Source: Bacteroidales bacterium (GTDB lineage: Bacteria; Bacteroidota; Bacteroidia; Bacteroidales; F082). Taken from it: a stretch of DNA of 64,000 nt. This document shows positions 52,268 to 61,833 of the stretch, one piece after another; the stretch's first letter is position 1; every line of letters starts with the position of its first letter. The notes under the pieces were generated by a model. It had not been told where the DNA came from and searched no databases. It saw nothing but the letters and a program-made list of their open reading frames with translations. The position numbers and the translations under genes were made by a program. Where the stretch lies: assembly GCA_016285355.1 (NCBI GenBank), contig JAEEQP010000009.1, forward strand, positions 31,088-95,087, in the 5' to 3' direction.

Positions 52268-54835
52268 TTAATGGACGATTGAAATGCGGTGCGTCAACTG
52301 ACCCTTGGCGGTCTGAATCTTTACCAAATAGATGCCTTCATTCCATTCCGAAACGTTGATTTTCATTACGTTACATTTAACTTCAGCATCGTAGGTCAAC
52401 TGCCCGAGCATGTTGTAAACCGTCACATGGGTCATTCCTTCTGCCTCTACATTGACGCTTTGGTCGGCGGGGTTCGGGAACAGTTGGATGCTATTGGTTT
52501 CCTTTTCTGCCACCTCCGTAGGCGAGTAATACACTTTCAGGTAGAACAGATTCGGATGATACTTTATGGAAGCCGGTGCCGAGGTGCAGTCAGTGGCACC
52601 ATAGTAGGCATAGAGACGATAGTAATAATCGCCTTCCTGGATGGCCGTGTTGTCAGTATAACTTGTAGCCGAAGCACCTATCAGTTTGATTCTCTCGTAA
52701 GTGTCATCCTCGCCTTGCTTGCGGTACAGATAATAGCCTGAAAGGCCATCAGCAGGTTCAGGCTTATCCCACAACAGCTTGATTTTGTAGTTGTTGCCCA
52801 CATACTCAAAATCAAAGTTGGTGGCGCCCATGCAGTCGCCTGCCGAAGCGCAGGTCTCGTTGGACTGCTCTGTTTCGCCGCCAGCACCAATGCCGGTAAC
52901 AGTGTAGCAATGCCCCATTGTGATGCCTTCATCAACATAAGTGCGTACCTCACCGTCGTTGACCATAGCATAGAGTTGTTCATCGCGATAAATATTGTAG
53001 CCATATTCGGGAACAGCCTCCTCCATGTCCCAAGTCAGGATGGCGTTTCCATCGACCACCTCGGCCTTCAAACCAAATGGCGCCATATATGTCATTTCAT
53101 TGCCGCAATTATTGTTGGCGGTAAACAGCACGCCTTCCTCAAGGCCATTCGAATTGCCAGAGTAGGTGTAAACCGTGTTGCTTTCCGAGTCCTTAATAAT
53201 TATAGACATGCTGCTGACACTGTTTTGAGGCGCAGTCCAGGCAAAACTGACATTTCCTACAGGAACTGGAAAGTTAAATGTCGAAGGAACCGAGTTGGAG
53301 ATGGTCATGCGGCTAATCTCTTTTCCTGTGCTACTCAACAGGGAGAGGTAACCACCATTCCAGCCTTGGAAAGCCGTCGACTGCATGATGATTTTCCAAT
53401 CGCAGGTCGGACCAACCAGCACCTTCTCGATACGTGCCATGGCACCATGACGACCCTCAGTGACAGCATAAATCGCATAATCGAAAATGTCGAAATAGGG
53501 TATAGACGCATCCACGATACTCATTTCAGCACCTGGAGCCACATTGTCTTCGGTATACACCACCTGTCCGTTGCGTTCCACCACGATTTGGTCGATGGTC
53601 TCAAGAGGAGCATTGGTCATGGTGAGCGTGGGGTTCGTCCACGAAAGGGTCGCCGTCAGCGAGTTGTCGTTGGAAGGCTCGGCGGTCACATTGGTAGGCA
53701 TATTGGGTGTGGCGGCATAGATTTCAGCGGGCACATAGTTGTAAATGACGCTCTCTCCATCGGCATAGCCGTGATCGTCAATATTGAACCAGCCATCGCT
53801 GCTGCCGCTCCAGCCCCAGTTGAAGTGTACCATATCGTTGTCATTGTAGCCGTCAAGCACGTAGGCATGACCGCCACCACGATGCACCATAGGCCAATTC
53901 ATGTCGATAGCATCGATAATCAGTTGCATATAACCCTCATGGGTGTAGTCTTCACGGTAGAAGTTATCCATTTGGTCGGTGTAGAAGAAATAAGCGGGCA
54001 TGGTTTCACAAAGCTTTCCTGTAACGGCTCCACTACTCGAAGGACGGTAGTTCATGTCCACACTGACACCCACATGGTAAATCAGTTGGGCCACAGCCTC
54101 AATCTGCTCAATCGGAGAATTTGCAGAAATGGAGACAGGCATGTTTTCCCAATCGTATGTGGCTTCACCGAAATTGACGATCAATGGGCCGTATTCAGGA
54201 TGATCTTCAGGAATATAGGTATGGCTTCCTTGTCCCTGCAAAGGATGGTCCCAATACTTCATCAGCTGGGCAGCAGCCGTAGCCACACAGCCTGCATAGC
54301 AGTGACCTCCAGGACCACCTTCGCCCTCAGGGCAGAAATAGTTGTAGGGATAATTCTGGTTCCAAGTGGTCTCCACAAGAAACACGTCTTCCCTACCGCC
54401 ATGGCGCGAGACAAGGCGACCGCATTGCTCAAGCATAGCCCAGTCGGCGGCCACGGAAGCCTTGGCGGATGAAGCCTGCGAGGCCATCATCACGCCTTGA
54501 CGGACGACTTCCAAATAATCGGCCAAAGCAGGTGCCATGTCATCAGGGTTGAAAGTGCCTTTGTCGGAATAGCCGATGATAGGACGATAGTTGTCGTCGG
54601 CAGCGATGATGACGAAACCTGTTTCACCGACATTATAAATGTAATAACAGGCCTCTCCCCTGTCGGAAAATGCCGTTTGCACCAAATTCAAGTCGGAGCT
54701 CTGGCGCGTGAACTCGAAATTGGTTTTCACGAAAGACTGTCCCAAGTGTTTTGCGGTCTCTTGGTCGACCGGACAGGCCTGAAGCGTGACGCAGGTCAAC
54801 GCCAAAGCCAGCATAGTAAGGATGTGTTTTCTCAT
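52268..54835 (-). CDS. C10 cysteine protease with T9SS sorting domain, copy 2
   Basis: An 855-residue secreted protease from ATG 54835 (MRKHILTMLALALTCVTLQA). The longer in-frame start at 54907 would read through the upstream terminator and is rejected. Cys183 (YAGCVATAAAQLMKYW) and His323 (GGGHAYVLDGYNDNDMVHF) form the catalytic pair. Propeptide and downstream beta domains parallel copy 1, including near-identical blocks such as SGYYLYRK and ATSYTDNTAIQEGDYYY. The T9SS end is LFPNPADQSVNVEAEG to GQLTHRISIVH. Confidence 0.93.
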   Translation of the reverse strand: MRKHILTMLALALTCVTLQACPVDQETAKHLGQSFVKTNFEFTRQSSDLNLVQTAFSDRGEACYYIYNVGETGFVIIAADDNYRPIIGYSDKGTFNPDDMAPALADYLEVVRQGVMMASQASSAKASVAADWAMLEQCGRLVSRHGGREDVFLVETTWNQNYPYNYFCPEGEGGPGGHCYAGCVATAAAQLMKYWDHPLQGQGSHTYIPEDHPEYGPLIVNFGEATYDWENMPVSISANSPIEQIEAVAQLIYHVGVSVDMNYRPSSSGAVTGKLCETMPAYFFYTDQMDNFYREDYTHEGYMQLIIDAIDMNWPMVHRGGGHAYVLDGYNDNDMVHFNWGWSGSSDGWFNIDDHGYADGESVIYNYVPAEIYAATPNMPTNVTAEPSNDNSLTATLSWTNPTLTMTNAPLETIDQIVVERNGQVVYTEDNVAPGAEMSIVDASIPYFDIFDYAIYAVTEGRHGAMARIEKVLVGPTCDWKIIMQSTAFQGWNGGYLSLLSSTGKEISRMTISNSVPSTFNFPVPVGNVSFAWTAPQNSVSSMSIIIKDSESNTVYTYSGNSNGLEEGVLFTANNNCGNEMTYMAPFGLKAEVVDGNAILTWDMEEAVPEYGYNIYRDEQLYAMVNDGEVRTYVDEGITMGHCYTVTGIGAGGETEQSNETCASAGDCMGATNFDFEYVGNNYKIKLLWDKPEPADGLSGYYLYRKQGEDDTYERIKLIGASATSYTDNTAIQEGDYYYRLYAYYGATDCTSAPASIKYHPNLFYLKVYYSPTEVAEKETNSIQLFPNPADQSVNVEAEGMTHVTVYNMLGQLTYDAEVKCNVMKINVSEWNEGIYLVKIQTAKGQLTHRISIVH

Positions 54836-54862
54836 AGTAATAAATCTTTCAAGTTCAAGCGG

Positions 54863-54870
54863 CAAATATA
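54863..54870 (-). promoter_or_regulatory. -7 box (TATATTTG) for C10 protease copy 2
   Basis: Minus-strand TATATTTG 27 nt before the ATG at 54835, immediately after the terminator of copy 3. Confidence 0.6.
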
Positions 54871-54871
54871 A

Positions 54872-54900
54872 AGAAAAAGGAAACATGCACGCATGTTTCC
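54872..54900 (-). terminator. Terminator between C10 protease copies 3 and 2
   Basis: A perfect 10-bp stem GGAAACATGC/GCATGTTTCC with a 2-nt centre, followed by TTTTTCTTT on the minus strand. It lies 31 nt past the copy 3 stop. Confidence 0.85.
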
Positions 54901-54931
54901 CTTTCATTTTGAATAGTTTTCCAAAAACGCA

Positions 54932-57205
54932 TCAATGCATCACGGCAAAACGCTTGGTGAAAGTGCCGTTGGCGGCCTTGATGCTGATGGTGTAGATACC
55001 CGAAGTCAGGCTTGATGTGCTGATGACCACGCCATCCTCGCTGCAACGCTGCGTCATGACGACCTGTCCCATTGCATTGCAAATGGTAATCTGTTGCATG
55101 CCCTCGGCTTCAACGCTCATCAAAGCATTGGCAGGATTGGGATACACCTTGAAGCCTTCGTCGCCGTTTTCGCACACCGAAGTCACTTCAATACCGACAA
55201 AGTCTTCGCCATCGGCGGTCCATCCCGGTATTGACTCGCAATAGGAACGGTAGGCCGTCACTTGATAGGTGTAAAGACCAGCATCAACGATGTCGAAATA
55301 CTCATGCAAGGTCTTGTCGACGGTGGCGATTTCATTATAAGTAACGCCATCCTCGCTGCGATACACCTTGAAAGATTGTGGTTCACCTTCATAATTCCAA
55401 GTAAGCAAAGTACCAAAACTTCCATTAGTCCATTGGTACTCAGCACTGAGTTCGGTCGGAGGCTGGCAACCAGCGCAGTCGTTGTCGCCCGAATAGAGCG
55501 TGGCAGGCATCTGGTTGGAGTTGCCAGTAAAGGTATACACTGAACTGTTGGATGAATTCTTGATGTTGATGGTCAAACTTTGAACAGCTGTTGAAGGAGC
55601 CACCCATGCGAAGGTAACGTTGCCTTCAGGCATACGAACCTGCTGGCTGATAGGTGTAGCAGAAGTCATGGTGATTTCCTCAATCACAGTGCCGAAAGCG
55701 TTCTTCACCTGAATCTTACCGCCGTTCCAGCCTTGGAAGTTGGTGGTCTGACCGACTACTTTCCATGTGCAGGTGGGACCATACTGATACGTGACCTTAG
55801 CCCTACGGCCTTTGGTGTTGTTGGACATGAAATAGAGGCTATACGTATAGCAATCGTAATCAGTCACATTGTCTTCAAAATGCATGACTTCGCCAGGAGT
55901 CACATTGTTTTCGGTGTAAATCTGTTGTCCGTTACGAAGCAACACCACTTGGTCAATGTTCTCCAAAACATTGCCGCCCAACGAGACCGTAGGATTGGTC
56001 CAGCTAACCACACCTGTCTTGGAATGGGCATTCACAGCATCGACTTCAAGGTCAGTGACAGCCGGAATCAGGCCGTCGTAGATGTAGTCGGGAATGTAAT
56101 CGAAGATGGCGGCCTGGCCTATGTTGAAACTGCCGTTCCAACCTGTGTTAAGAGCATCGATGGCGTAATAGTTGTTGAGAGAGCCGCTCCAGCCCCAGTT
56201 GAAAAAGAACTTACGGTCAATCTCACGATAGCCGCAGCAGGCAAAGGCGTGGCCGCCTTCAGTGTCACTGCCTGAATAATACAGCGGGAAGCCTTCTTCC
56301 AAACTGGCAATCAACATTTCTTCCCAATCGTACTTGGAATAGAGGTCGCGGTCCATGCGTGTGGCATGGTCGGTGTAACGGAAATACTCGGCAATCGCAG
56401 GGGGAACATCTTGGGAATAAGCGCCTGACGAACTTCCGCCATACATCATATCGACCGAAACACCGCAGTGGTACATCAAAGTGGCGACGGCTTGGTAATT
56501 GGAAGTATTGCAGGTGTTAGGCATATTGGCCCAATCATAGGTCGTAGCACCGAAATTGACCGTCTGCATAGGATAACCATCAGGCGTATAGCTGTGTTCG
56601 CCATTGCCTTGGATAGGCCAGTTCCAGTATTTCATCACCATGGACATGGCGGTAGCCACACAGCCGGCGTAGGCATGACCTTGAGGGCCTCCATGACCTG
56701 TCGGGCAGTAAGCATTGTAAGGATAGTCTTGGTTCCAGTTGGTGGTCAGTAAAGGAGCTACATCACCACGAGTGCTACGATTGTCGTTCTCGAAACCGTC
56801 ATGTGCCACGTGCCTCCATTCAGAAGCGACTTCCGCCTCTGGTTCAAAGTTGTTTTCCTGAGCGTAGGCAATCTGACGCGCATAGAAACGCAGGTAGTAA
56901 GCAAAGCCGTCAGGCATGTTGTTGGGGTCAACGCTCTCCTCGTCGGAGAAAGAGAGGATGGGATGCGCCACATCGTCAGCCGATACGAGGACAAAACCGT
57001 TCTCGAAGTTGAAGACATAGACAGCGGGATTGCCACTTTCGGTCATTTCGGTGTAAGCCAAATTGAGTTCAACGACTTGGCGGGCAGAATGGCTCTGCAC
57101 ATACTTCATGCCCAACTGACGCGCTTGCTCCACGTCGACAGGCGAAGCGATGAGCTGGCTCACGAAAAAAGCCATAGTCATCATCAGAAATAATACTTTT
57201 TTCAT
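54932..57205 (-). CDS. C10 cysteine protease with T9SS sorting domain, copy 3
   Basis: A 757-residue secreted protease, the shortest of the four. Signal peptide MKKVLFLMMTMAFFVSQLIA; propeptide with ENGFVLVSADDVAHPILSFS; catalytic Cys182 (YAGCVATAMSMVMKYW) and His319 (GGHAFACCGYREIDRKFFF). One interdomain Fn3-like segment fewer than copies 1 and 2. T9SS end VYPNPANALMSVEAEG to GTFTKRFAVMH. Only 37 nt separate it from copy 4 with no terminator, so copies 4 and 3 are probably one transcript. Confidence 0.93.
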   Translation of the reverse strand: MKKVLFLMMTMAFFVSQLIASPVDVEQARQLGMKYVQSHSARQVVELNLAYTEMTESGNPAVYVFNFENGFVLVSADDVAHPILSFSDEESVDPNNMPDGFAYYLRFYARQIAYAQENNFEPEAEVASEWRHVAHDGFENDNRSTRGDVAPLLTTNWNQDYPYNAYCPTGHGGPQGHAYAGCVATAMSMVMKYWNWPIQGNGEHSYTPDGYPMQTVNFGATTYDWANMPNTCNTSNYQAVATLMYHCGVSVDMMYGGSSSGAYSQDVPPAIAEYFRYTDHATRMDRDLYSKYDWEEMLIASLEEGFPLYYSGSDTEGGHAFACCGYREIDRKFFFNWGWSGSLNNYYAIDALNTGWNGSFNIGQAAIFDYIPDYIYDGLIPAVTDLEVDAVNAHSKTGVVSWTNPTVSLGGNVLENIDQVVLLRNGQQIYTENNVTPGEVMHFEDNVTDYDCYTYSLYFMSNNTKGRRAKVTYQYGPTCTWKVVGQTTNFQGWNGGKIQVKNAFGTVIEEITMTSATPISQQVRMPEGNVTFAWVAPSTAVQSLTINIKNSSNSSVYTFTGNSNQMPATLYSGDNDCAGCQPPTELSAEYQWTNGSFGTLLTWNYEGEPQSFKVYRSEDGVTYNEIATVDKTLHEYFDIVDAGLYTYQVTAYRSYCESIPGWTADGEDFVGIEVTSVCENGDEGFKVYPNPANALMSVEAEGMQQITICNAMGQVVMTQRCSEDGVVISTSSLTSGIYTISIKAANGTFTKRFAVMH

Positions 57206-57242
57206 CGGTTTAATACGTATTAGATTATTGATTTTGAATTAT

Positions 57243-60200
57243 TTACATTTTAACAACACGTTGCATCGTCGAGCCATTGGCCGAACTCACCTTGATGAGA
57301 TAGATGCCGTTTTGCAGTTGGCTCATGTCAAGGTTGGCTTGACCATCTCTGGCAGGCAGTTGCATCAGGCACTGGCCCATGAGATCATAGACACTTACTG
57401 AAGTCATCTCCTCAGCTTCGATGCTCATCTGGCCCGAAGTGGGATTGGGATAGAGTTTCACAGGGAAGAGTAGCTGTTCGTCAACCGAAACATTGGTAAG
57501 GGAAACATAGTCCAAACCCTCATTGGTCAATGCAAAATCGGATTCACATTCAGGATAGACGGCTCTCACCTTAAAATTATAATTGACAGCCACAGCGTAT
57601 GGAACATCGTGTTCGTAAGAGGTTCCAGTGATTCCCATCTCTTCGTATGAATAATCATTGTTAATCAAATCCTTAATCGTCACCGTATAGGAATCAGGAA
57701 CCCTGTCTTCAGGAGCTGTCCACTCTATGCGGATGGCACATCCCACACAATCAGAATTTATGAATTGTCCTGAAAGTCCGGTAGGTGCCGAGCATGGCAG
57801 AACAGGCGGCTCGGGCATAGTGACACAAGCCTCATTGGAAGCCGCTTCAAAGTCGGCACCACGGGCGATGATTTGATAGCAATAAGTCTCCCCTAACTCA
57901 AGGTCTTCATCCACATATTCAGTCTCATTTGCTTCAGCGATTTTCACGCCATCGCGCAAGATGTCGTAGGATGAGGCTTGGAAAGCAGGTTTCCAACGCA
58001 AGTTGACATGATTCTCTTCCTCGTTTTCAACCAACGCGGCTTGCAGGTCTTTCGGAGCATTGCCCCAATCTACCTCAATAAAGAATTTCTCATTGTCGAA
58101 AAGGTCGGTGGCGTATGCCGAGTTGCAGTCAGTTTCGCGGTAATAGGCAGTCACGACATACTGGTAGGTTGTGCCTGGAGTCACGCTGGTATCCTTGCAG
58201 TTGGTCGCGTTTGCACCTACATTCTTGATACGTTTGTAGGGCGTATCGTCAGTTTTGCGGTAGACAACATAACCAGTCACATTTTCGTTTTCGGCCGGCG
58301 ACCAGAAAAGCTGCACCTTATTCTCATTGAAATAATTGAAATACAAGTCCGTGGGAGGCTCACAGCCAGTGCCCGAAGTGACGCAGTATTCATTGGAATT
58401 GGCAGTCTCGCCACCAGTGCAAAGAGCGGTGACATAATAGCAATGGCCGCCGATGTTGGTGTTTTCGTCCACGTAGGTCAAGTCATGCGCCATGTTGAAC
58501 AAGAAGCCGTCACGATAGATGCAGTAGCCAAACTCAGGTGTGTAGTTTGATTCCCAAGTGAGGATGACATTCAGGTCATTCTCAGGATCGATCGTCGCCT
58601 TCAAATTGGAAGGTGCCTCGCAAGGGTTCTCGTTGCCACAGCTATTATTCAAGGTACGCAAAATGCCAGCTTCCAAGCCCGAAGATGGGCCTTCATATTG
58701 GTAAACAATTTGGTTTTCAGCATCTCTAATCTTAAAGGAAATGCTGGTAATGGCGGAATTGGGCTCCACCCAATAGAGGTTATTATTACCTAAGGCCATT
58801 TGGAAGGTCTGCATCTGGGCACTGGAAGTGGTCGTTGTCAGGAAATCGATGTAAGAACCAGCCGCGTTTTGCACGGTGATGCCGCCACCGTCCCAGCCTT
58901 GCATACTGGTGGAGGTCATGATGACTTTCCAATCGCAGTAAGGTCCAAATACCGCACTGGTTTTGGTAGTGCGACCGTAATTGTCGCCCTGAACGGCCAA
59001 AATGGTATACTCAAACTGGTCGAAGAAAGGCACTTCATCGTCGTAGGTCATTGTGGCACCAGGCACGACATCAGTAATTTCCTTAACGACGATACTGTTG
59101 CGCTTCACAATGATCTTGTTGAGTGAAGTCAAGGGTTGACCTATCATGGTTTCGGAAGGATTGGTCCAAGTGAGGTGACCAATGCGGGAGAACTCGTCGT
59201 CAATGCTCACGCTCAGGTTTTCGGGAGCTTTCGGCATGCCATCATATACATAGTTCGGGATGAAATCATAAACAATAGCCTGACTTCCCGAGTAGGCGAA
59301 ATGCTCTCCATCGATGAGGAAAAAGCCGTTGGCCGATCCGCCCCAGCCCCAGTTGAAATAAAAGAGGTCGTCATTGTCGTAACCATCGCAAATGAAAGCA
59401 TGACCACCATCACTACTTTGGCCGGAATAATACAGTGGAATATGCTGGTCGATGTTCGACTTCAGCAAGGCAATCCATTCGTCATAGCTATGACCTGACT
59501 TGGAAATATGCGTAGCTTGGTCAGAATAGGAAAAATAGGTGTTGATGGCTATCGGCACATCCGTGGAGAAAGCGCCACTGCCATCAGGTTCATACATCAT
59601 GTTGACCGACACGCCACAGTGGTACATCAAGGTGGCAACAGCCACTTTCTGTTCCTGAGTTGCGCTACTGCTGTAAATCGGAATCATGTTGTCCCAGTCG
59701 TAGGTAGTCTCACCAAAGTTGGCGTACTGCTCACCATATCCCGTAGCGTTATAGCTGTGTTCGCCTGTACCCGTCACAGGCCATTCCCAATACTTCATCA
59801 GTTGGGACATAGCGGTAGCCACACAACCTGTCGGGCAACCACCAGGCACATACATGTTATAGGGAGAACCCTGGTCCCATTTGAGTTGAACCAAAGGTCC
59901 AACCACAGGGTAGTTCCTGTCAGGATGCATGACACCGTAAGCCTCAAGGTTCTTCCAACGACAGAGGATGTCACTCGGAATGGGATTGCCTTGCTGCACC
60001 ATCGTCTCAATACCACGCGAAATCTCGCTCAGCATGAAACGCAAGCCATCGGGAGCAGTTTCATAATTGAAATTGCCTCGGTCGGAATAACCAAGGATGG
60101 GCGACGAGCAGTCGTCGGCAGCCACGATGACGAAGCCACCGTCAAAATTGAAGACGTATGCCGTGACCATACCGCTTTCCGAGCGGTAAGTGTAGGCCAA

Positions 60201-60353
60201 ATTAAGGTCGTTCACCGCGCTTTTGGCGAACATGGCCTTATGTTGGACAAAACTCTGTCCCAAACGTTGGGCTTTGCTTACATCAACAGGATTGGCTTGC
60301 AACGCCGTGATACCCAGCAATAAAGAGATGATTACAAGTAGATTTTTTCTCAT
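57243..60353 (-). CDS. C10 cysteine protease with T9SS sorting domain, copy 4 (longest)
   Basis: A 1036-residue secreted protease. Signal peptide MRKNLLVIISLLLGITALQA; catalytic Cys177 (PTGCVATAMSQLMKYW) and His318 (GGHAFICDGYDNDDLFYF). It lacks the Tyr found before Gly-Cys in copies 1-3 (YVGC/YAGC); here it is PTGC. Four to five Fn3-like modules lie between the peptidase and the T9SS domain (LYPNPTSGQMSIEAEE to GSTMQRVVKM), accounting for the extra length. Promoter TATATTTG lies 38 nt upstream. Likely co-transcribed with copy 3. Confidence 0.93.
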   Translation of the reverse strand: MRKNLLVIISLLLGITALQANPVDVSKAQRLGQSFVQHKAMFAKSAVNDLNLAYTYRSESGMVTAYVFNFDGGFVIVAADDCSSPILGYSDRGNFNYETAPDGLRFMLSEISRGIETMVQQGNPIPSDILCRWKNLEAYGVMHPDRNYPVVGPLVQLKWDQGSPYNMYVPGGCPTGCVATAMSQLMKYWEWPVTGTGEHSYNATGYGEQYANFGETTYDWDNMIPIYSSSATQEQKVAVATLMYHCGVSVNMMYEPDGSGAFSTDVPIAINTYFSYSDQATHISKSGHSYDEWIALLKSNIDQHIPLYYSGQSSDGGHAFICDGYDNDDLFYFNWGWGGSANGFFLIDGEHFAYSGSQAIVYDFIPNYVYDGMPKAPENLSVSIDDEFSRIGHLTWTNPSETMIGQPLTSLNKIIVKRNSIVVKEITDVVPGATMTYDDEVPFFDQFEYTILAVQGDNYGRTTKTSAVFGPYCDWKVIMTSTSMQGWDGGGITVQNAAGSYIDFLTTTTSSAQMQTFQMALGNNNLYWVEPNSAITSISFKIRDAENQIVYQYEGPSSGLEAGILRTLNNSCGNENPCEAPSNLKATIDPENDLNVILTWESNYTPEFGYCIYRDGFLFNMAHDLTYVDENTNIGGHCYYVTALCTGGETANSNEYCVTSGTGCEPPTDLYFNYFNENKVQLFWSPAENENVTGYVVYRKTDDTPYKRIKNVGANATNCKDTSVTPGTTYQYVVTAYYRETDCNSAYATDLFDNEKFFIEVDWGNAPKDLQAALVENEEENHVNLRWKPAFQASSYDILRDGVKIAEANETEYVDEDLELGETYCYQIIARGADFEAASNEACVTMPEPPVLPCSAPTGLSGQFINSDCVGCAIRIEWTAPEDRVPDSYTVTIKDLINNDYSYEEMGITGTSYEHDVPYAVAVNYNFKVRAVYPECESDFALTNEGLDYVSLTNVSVDEQLLFPVKLYPNPTSGQMSIEAEEMTSVSVYDLMGQCLMQLPARDGQANLDMSQLQNGIYLIKVSSANGSTMQRVVKM

Positions 60354-60391
60354 AGTTTATGATTTTAGCGTTTTACTTTCGATTAAAGCGG

Positions 60392-60399
60392 CAAATATA
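60392..60399 (-). promoter_or_regulatory. -7 box (TATATTTG) for C10 protease copies 4 and 3
   Basis: Minus-strand TATATTTG, 38 nt before the ATG at 60353 and 7 nt after the upstream gene's stop. Confidence 0.6.
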
Positions 60400-60406
60400 C
60401 ACATTT

Positions 60407-61669
60407 TCAAGTTTTCTGCTCTTTTTTCTTTGCCGCAGGGAACAAAATATTGTTCAAAATGAGCCGATAGCCCGGCGAATTGGGATGCATGTCGAGCTCG
60501 GTGGGCGGGTCGCCGACAATGTGCTGGTAGTCTTCGGGGTCGTGACCGCCAAGAAAAGTCCAGAAGCCGTTGCCAAAGTTGCCATGAATATAACGGTCCT
60601 CGTTCAAGGCACCATTGTCGCCCAAAACAACCACGGAAGGCTTCACATAGTTCTTATTGAAGGCTGTGGTCTGCCCCATGAAGCCCTTCACCAAACGCTC
60701 GTGGCACTGAGTGAGCATGGTCGGAACAGGGTCCCATTTGGCCGAAAAGTCGAAAAGCAGGAAATAGTCGTTCTGCTCATTCACCAAGCGCGAGCGGCCT
60801 TGCGTAACATCAATGTTGGAAATCTCGTATTCCTGCGGGTTAACCGATACCGAAAAATCGGTGAAGGCGAAACAGTTGTCGTAGTTGAGACGTTGCGGGT
60901 CACCACTTCGGATGGGGTCACCGTCAAACATATATTCACAAATGTCGAGGCCGTCGGCAGCCAAAGCCACATCGAAACTATCGGGAGCTGAGCACATCGA
61001 AAACATGTAACCGCCACCTGCCACAAACTCACGAATTTTCATCACCACCGCCAATTTGAGTTGCGAAACTTTCGTAAAACCCCAACGTTGCGCCGTAGCT
61101 TCTTGTGAGCGCACATCCTCCTGATACCATGGATAGTTGCGGTAGCGGGCCCAGAACTTGCCGTACTGTCCAGTGAAGTCCTCATGATGCAGGTGAAGCC
61201 AGTCGTATGTGGGCAGCACGCCTTGCAACACCTCGTCATCATAGACCACATCGTATGGGATTTCAGCGTAAGTCAGCACGAGGGTGACGGCATCGTCCCA
61301 AGGCAGATTGTTTTTCGGAGCGTAAACCGCCACACGAGGTACTTTCTGGAGTTTCATCTCGTCCATGTTTACGCCTGGATCAGCGATTTCAGCAAGGATA
61401 GCGTCAGCTTGCGCATCGGCAATGACGTTGTATGACACATTGCGCATCTTGCATTCACGCTCAAACATCTCGTGATAAGGAATCAAGTAGCTCCCTCCCC
61501 TATAGTTCAGCAGCCAACTGATTTCCACCTCGCGTTGTAGCACCCAATAGGCTACGCCGTAAGCTTTCAGGTGGTTGGTTTGGGTATTGTCCATAGGGAT
61601 GAGGAGGTAGGCGGCACGGACAGGGAATACTAATGCCAACAAAACCAATATGATGAGTAGTTTTCGCAT
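60407..61669 (-). CDS. Exported Bacteroidota protein often labelled 'asparagine synthetase B'
   Basis: A 420-residue exported protein from ATG 61669 (MRKLLIILVLLALVFPVRAA, signal peptide); the longer start overlaps the promoter box. It begins LIPMDNTQTNHLKAYGVAYW and WLLNYRGGSYLIPY, features I associate with a family frequently labelled asparagine synthetase B. It lacks the N-terminal Cys glutaminase and the ATP-PPase P-loop of real AsnB, so I do not accept that function. Parts such as EFVAGGGYMFSMCSAPDSFD and the terminal GNGFWTFLGGHDPEDYQH recall glutamine-amidotransferase-like folds. Function unknown; it is adjacent to the protease cluster but has its own TATCTTTG box. Confidence 0.8.
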   Translation of the reverse strand: MRKLLIILVLLALVFPVRAAYLLIPMDNTQTNHLKAYGVAYWVLQREVEISWLLNYRGGSYLIPYHEMFERECKMRNVSYNVIADAQADAILAEIADPGVNMDEMKLQKVPRVAVYAPKNNLPWDDAVTLVLTYAEIPYDVVYDDEVLQGVLPTYDWLHLHHEDFTGQYGKFWARYRNYPWYQEDVRSQEATAQRWGFTKVSQLKLAVVMKIREFVAGGGYMFSMCSAPDSFDVALAADGLDICEYMFDGDPIRSGDPQRLNYDNCFAFTDFSVSVNPQEYEISNIDVTQGRSRLVNEQNDYFLLFDFSAKWDPVPTMLTQCHERLVKGFMGQTTAFNKNYVKPSVVVLGDNGALNEDRYIHGNFGNGFWTFLGGHDPEDYQHIVGDPPTELDMHPNSPGYRLILNNILFPAAKKKEQKT

Positions 61670-61688
61670 CTTATAAAAATAAAGCTTG

Positions 61689-61696
61689 CAAAGATA
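61689..61696 (-). promoter_or_regulatory. -7 box (TATCTTTG) for the exported 420-aa protein
   Basis: Minus-strand TATCTTTG, 19 nt before ATG 61669. Confidence 0.6.
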
Positions 61697-61833
61697 GCAA
61701 TTTTTCCGTTTTGTTGCCAAATGGATTCAAAACTTTGACTAAAACCGCTTCACACCTATAAGTCATCCGTGACCTTTATCAGCTTTCCATATTCGAAAAA
61801 GTATAACTCCCCATCCAGTTCTTCAGGCACATC

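Noticed and set aside
52910..54472. 520-codon plus-strand open frame opposite C10 protease copy 2
   Set aside because: Antisense to a catalytic domain with intact motifs; no start context, no domain, His/Arg-rich shadow composition.
54836..54907. Upstream start for C10 protease copy 2
   Set aside because: It would translate through a rho-independent terminator and the TATATTTG promoter box.
60407..61669. True asparagine synthetase B
   Set aside because: No N-terminal catalytic Cys, no ATP-PPase P-loop, and the protein has a signal peptide.
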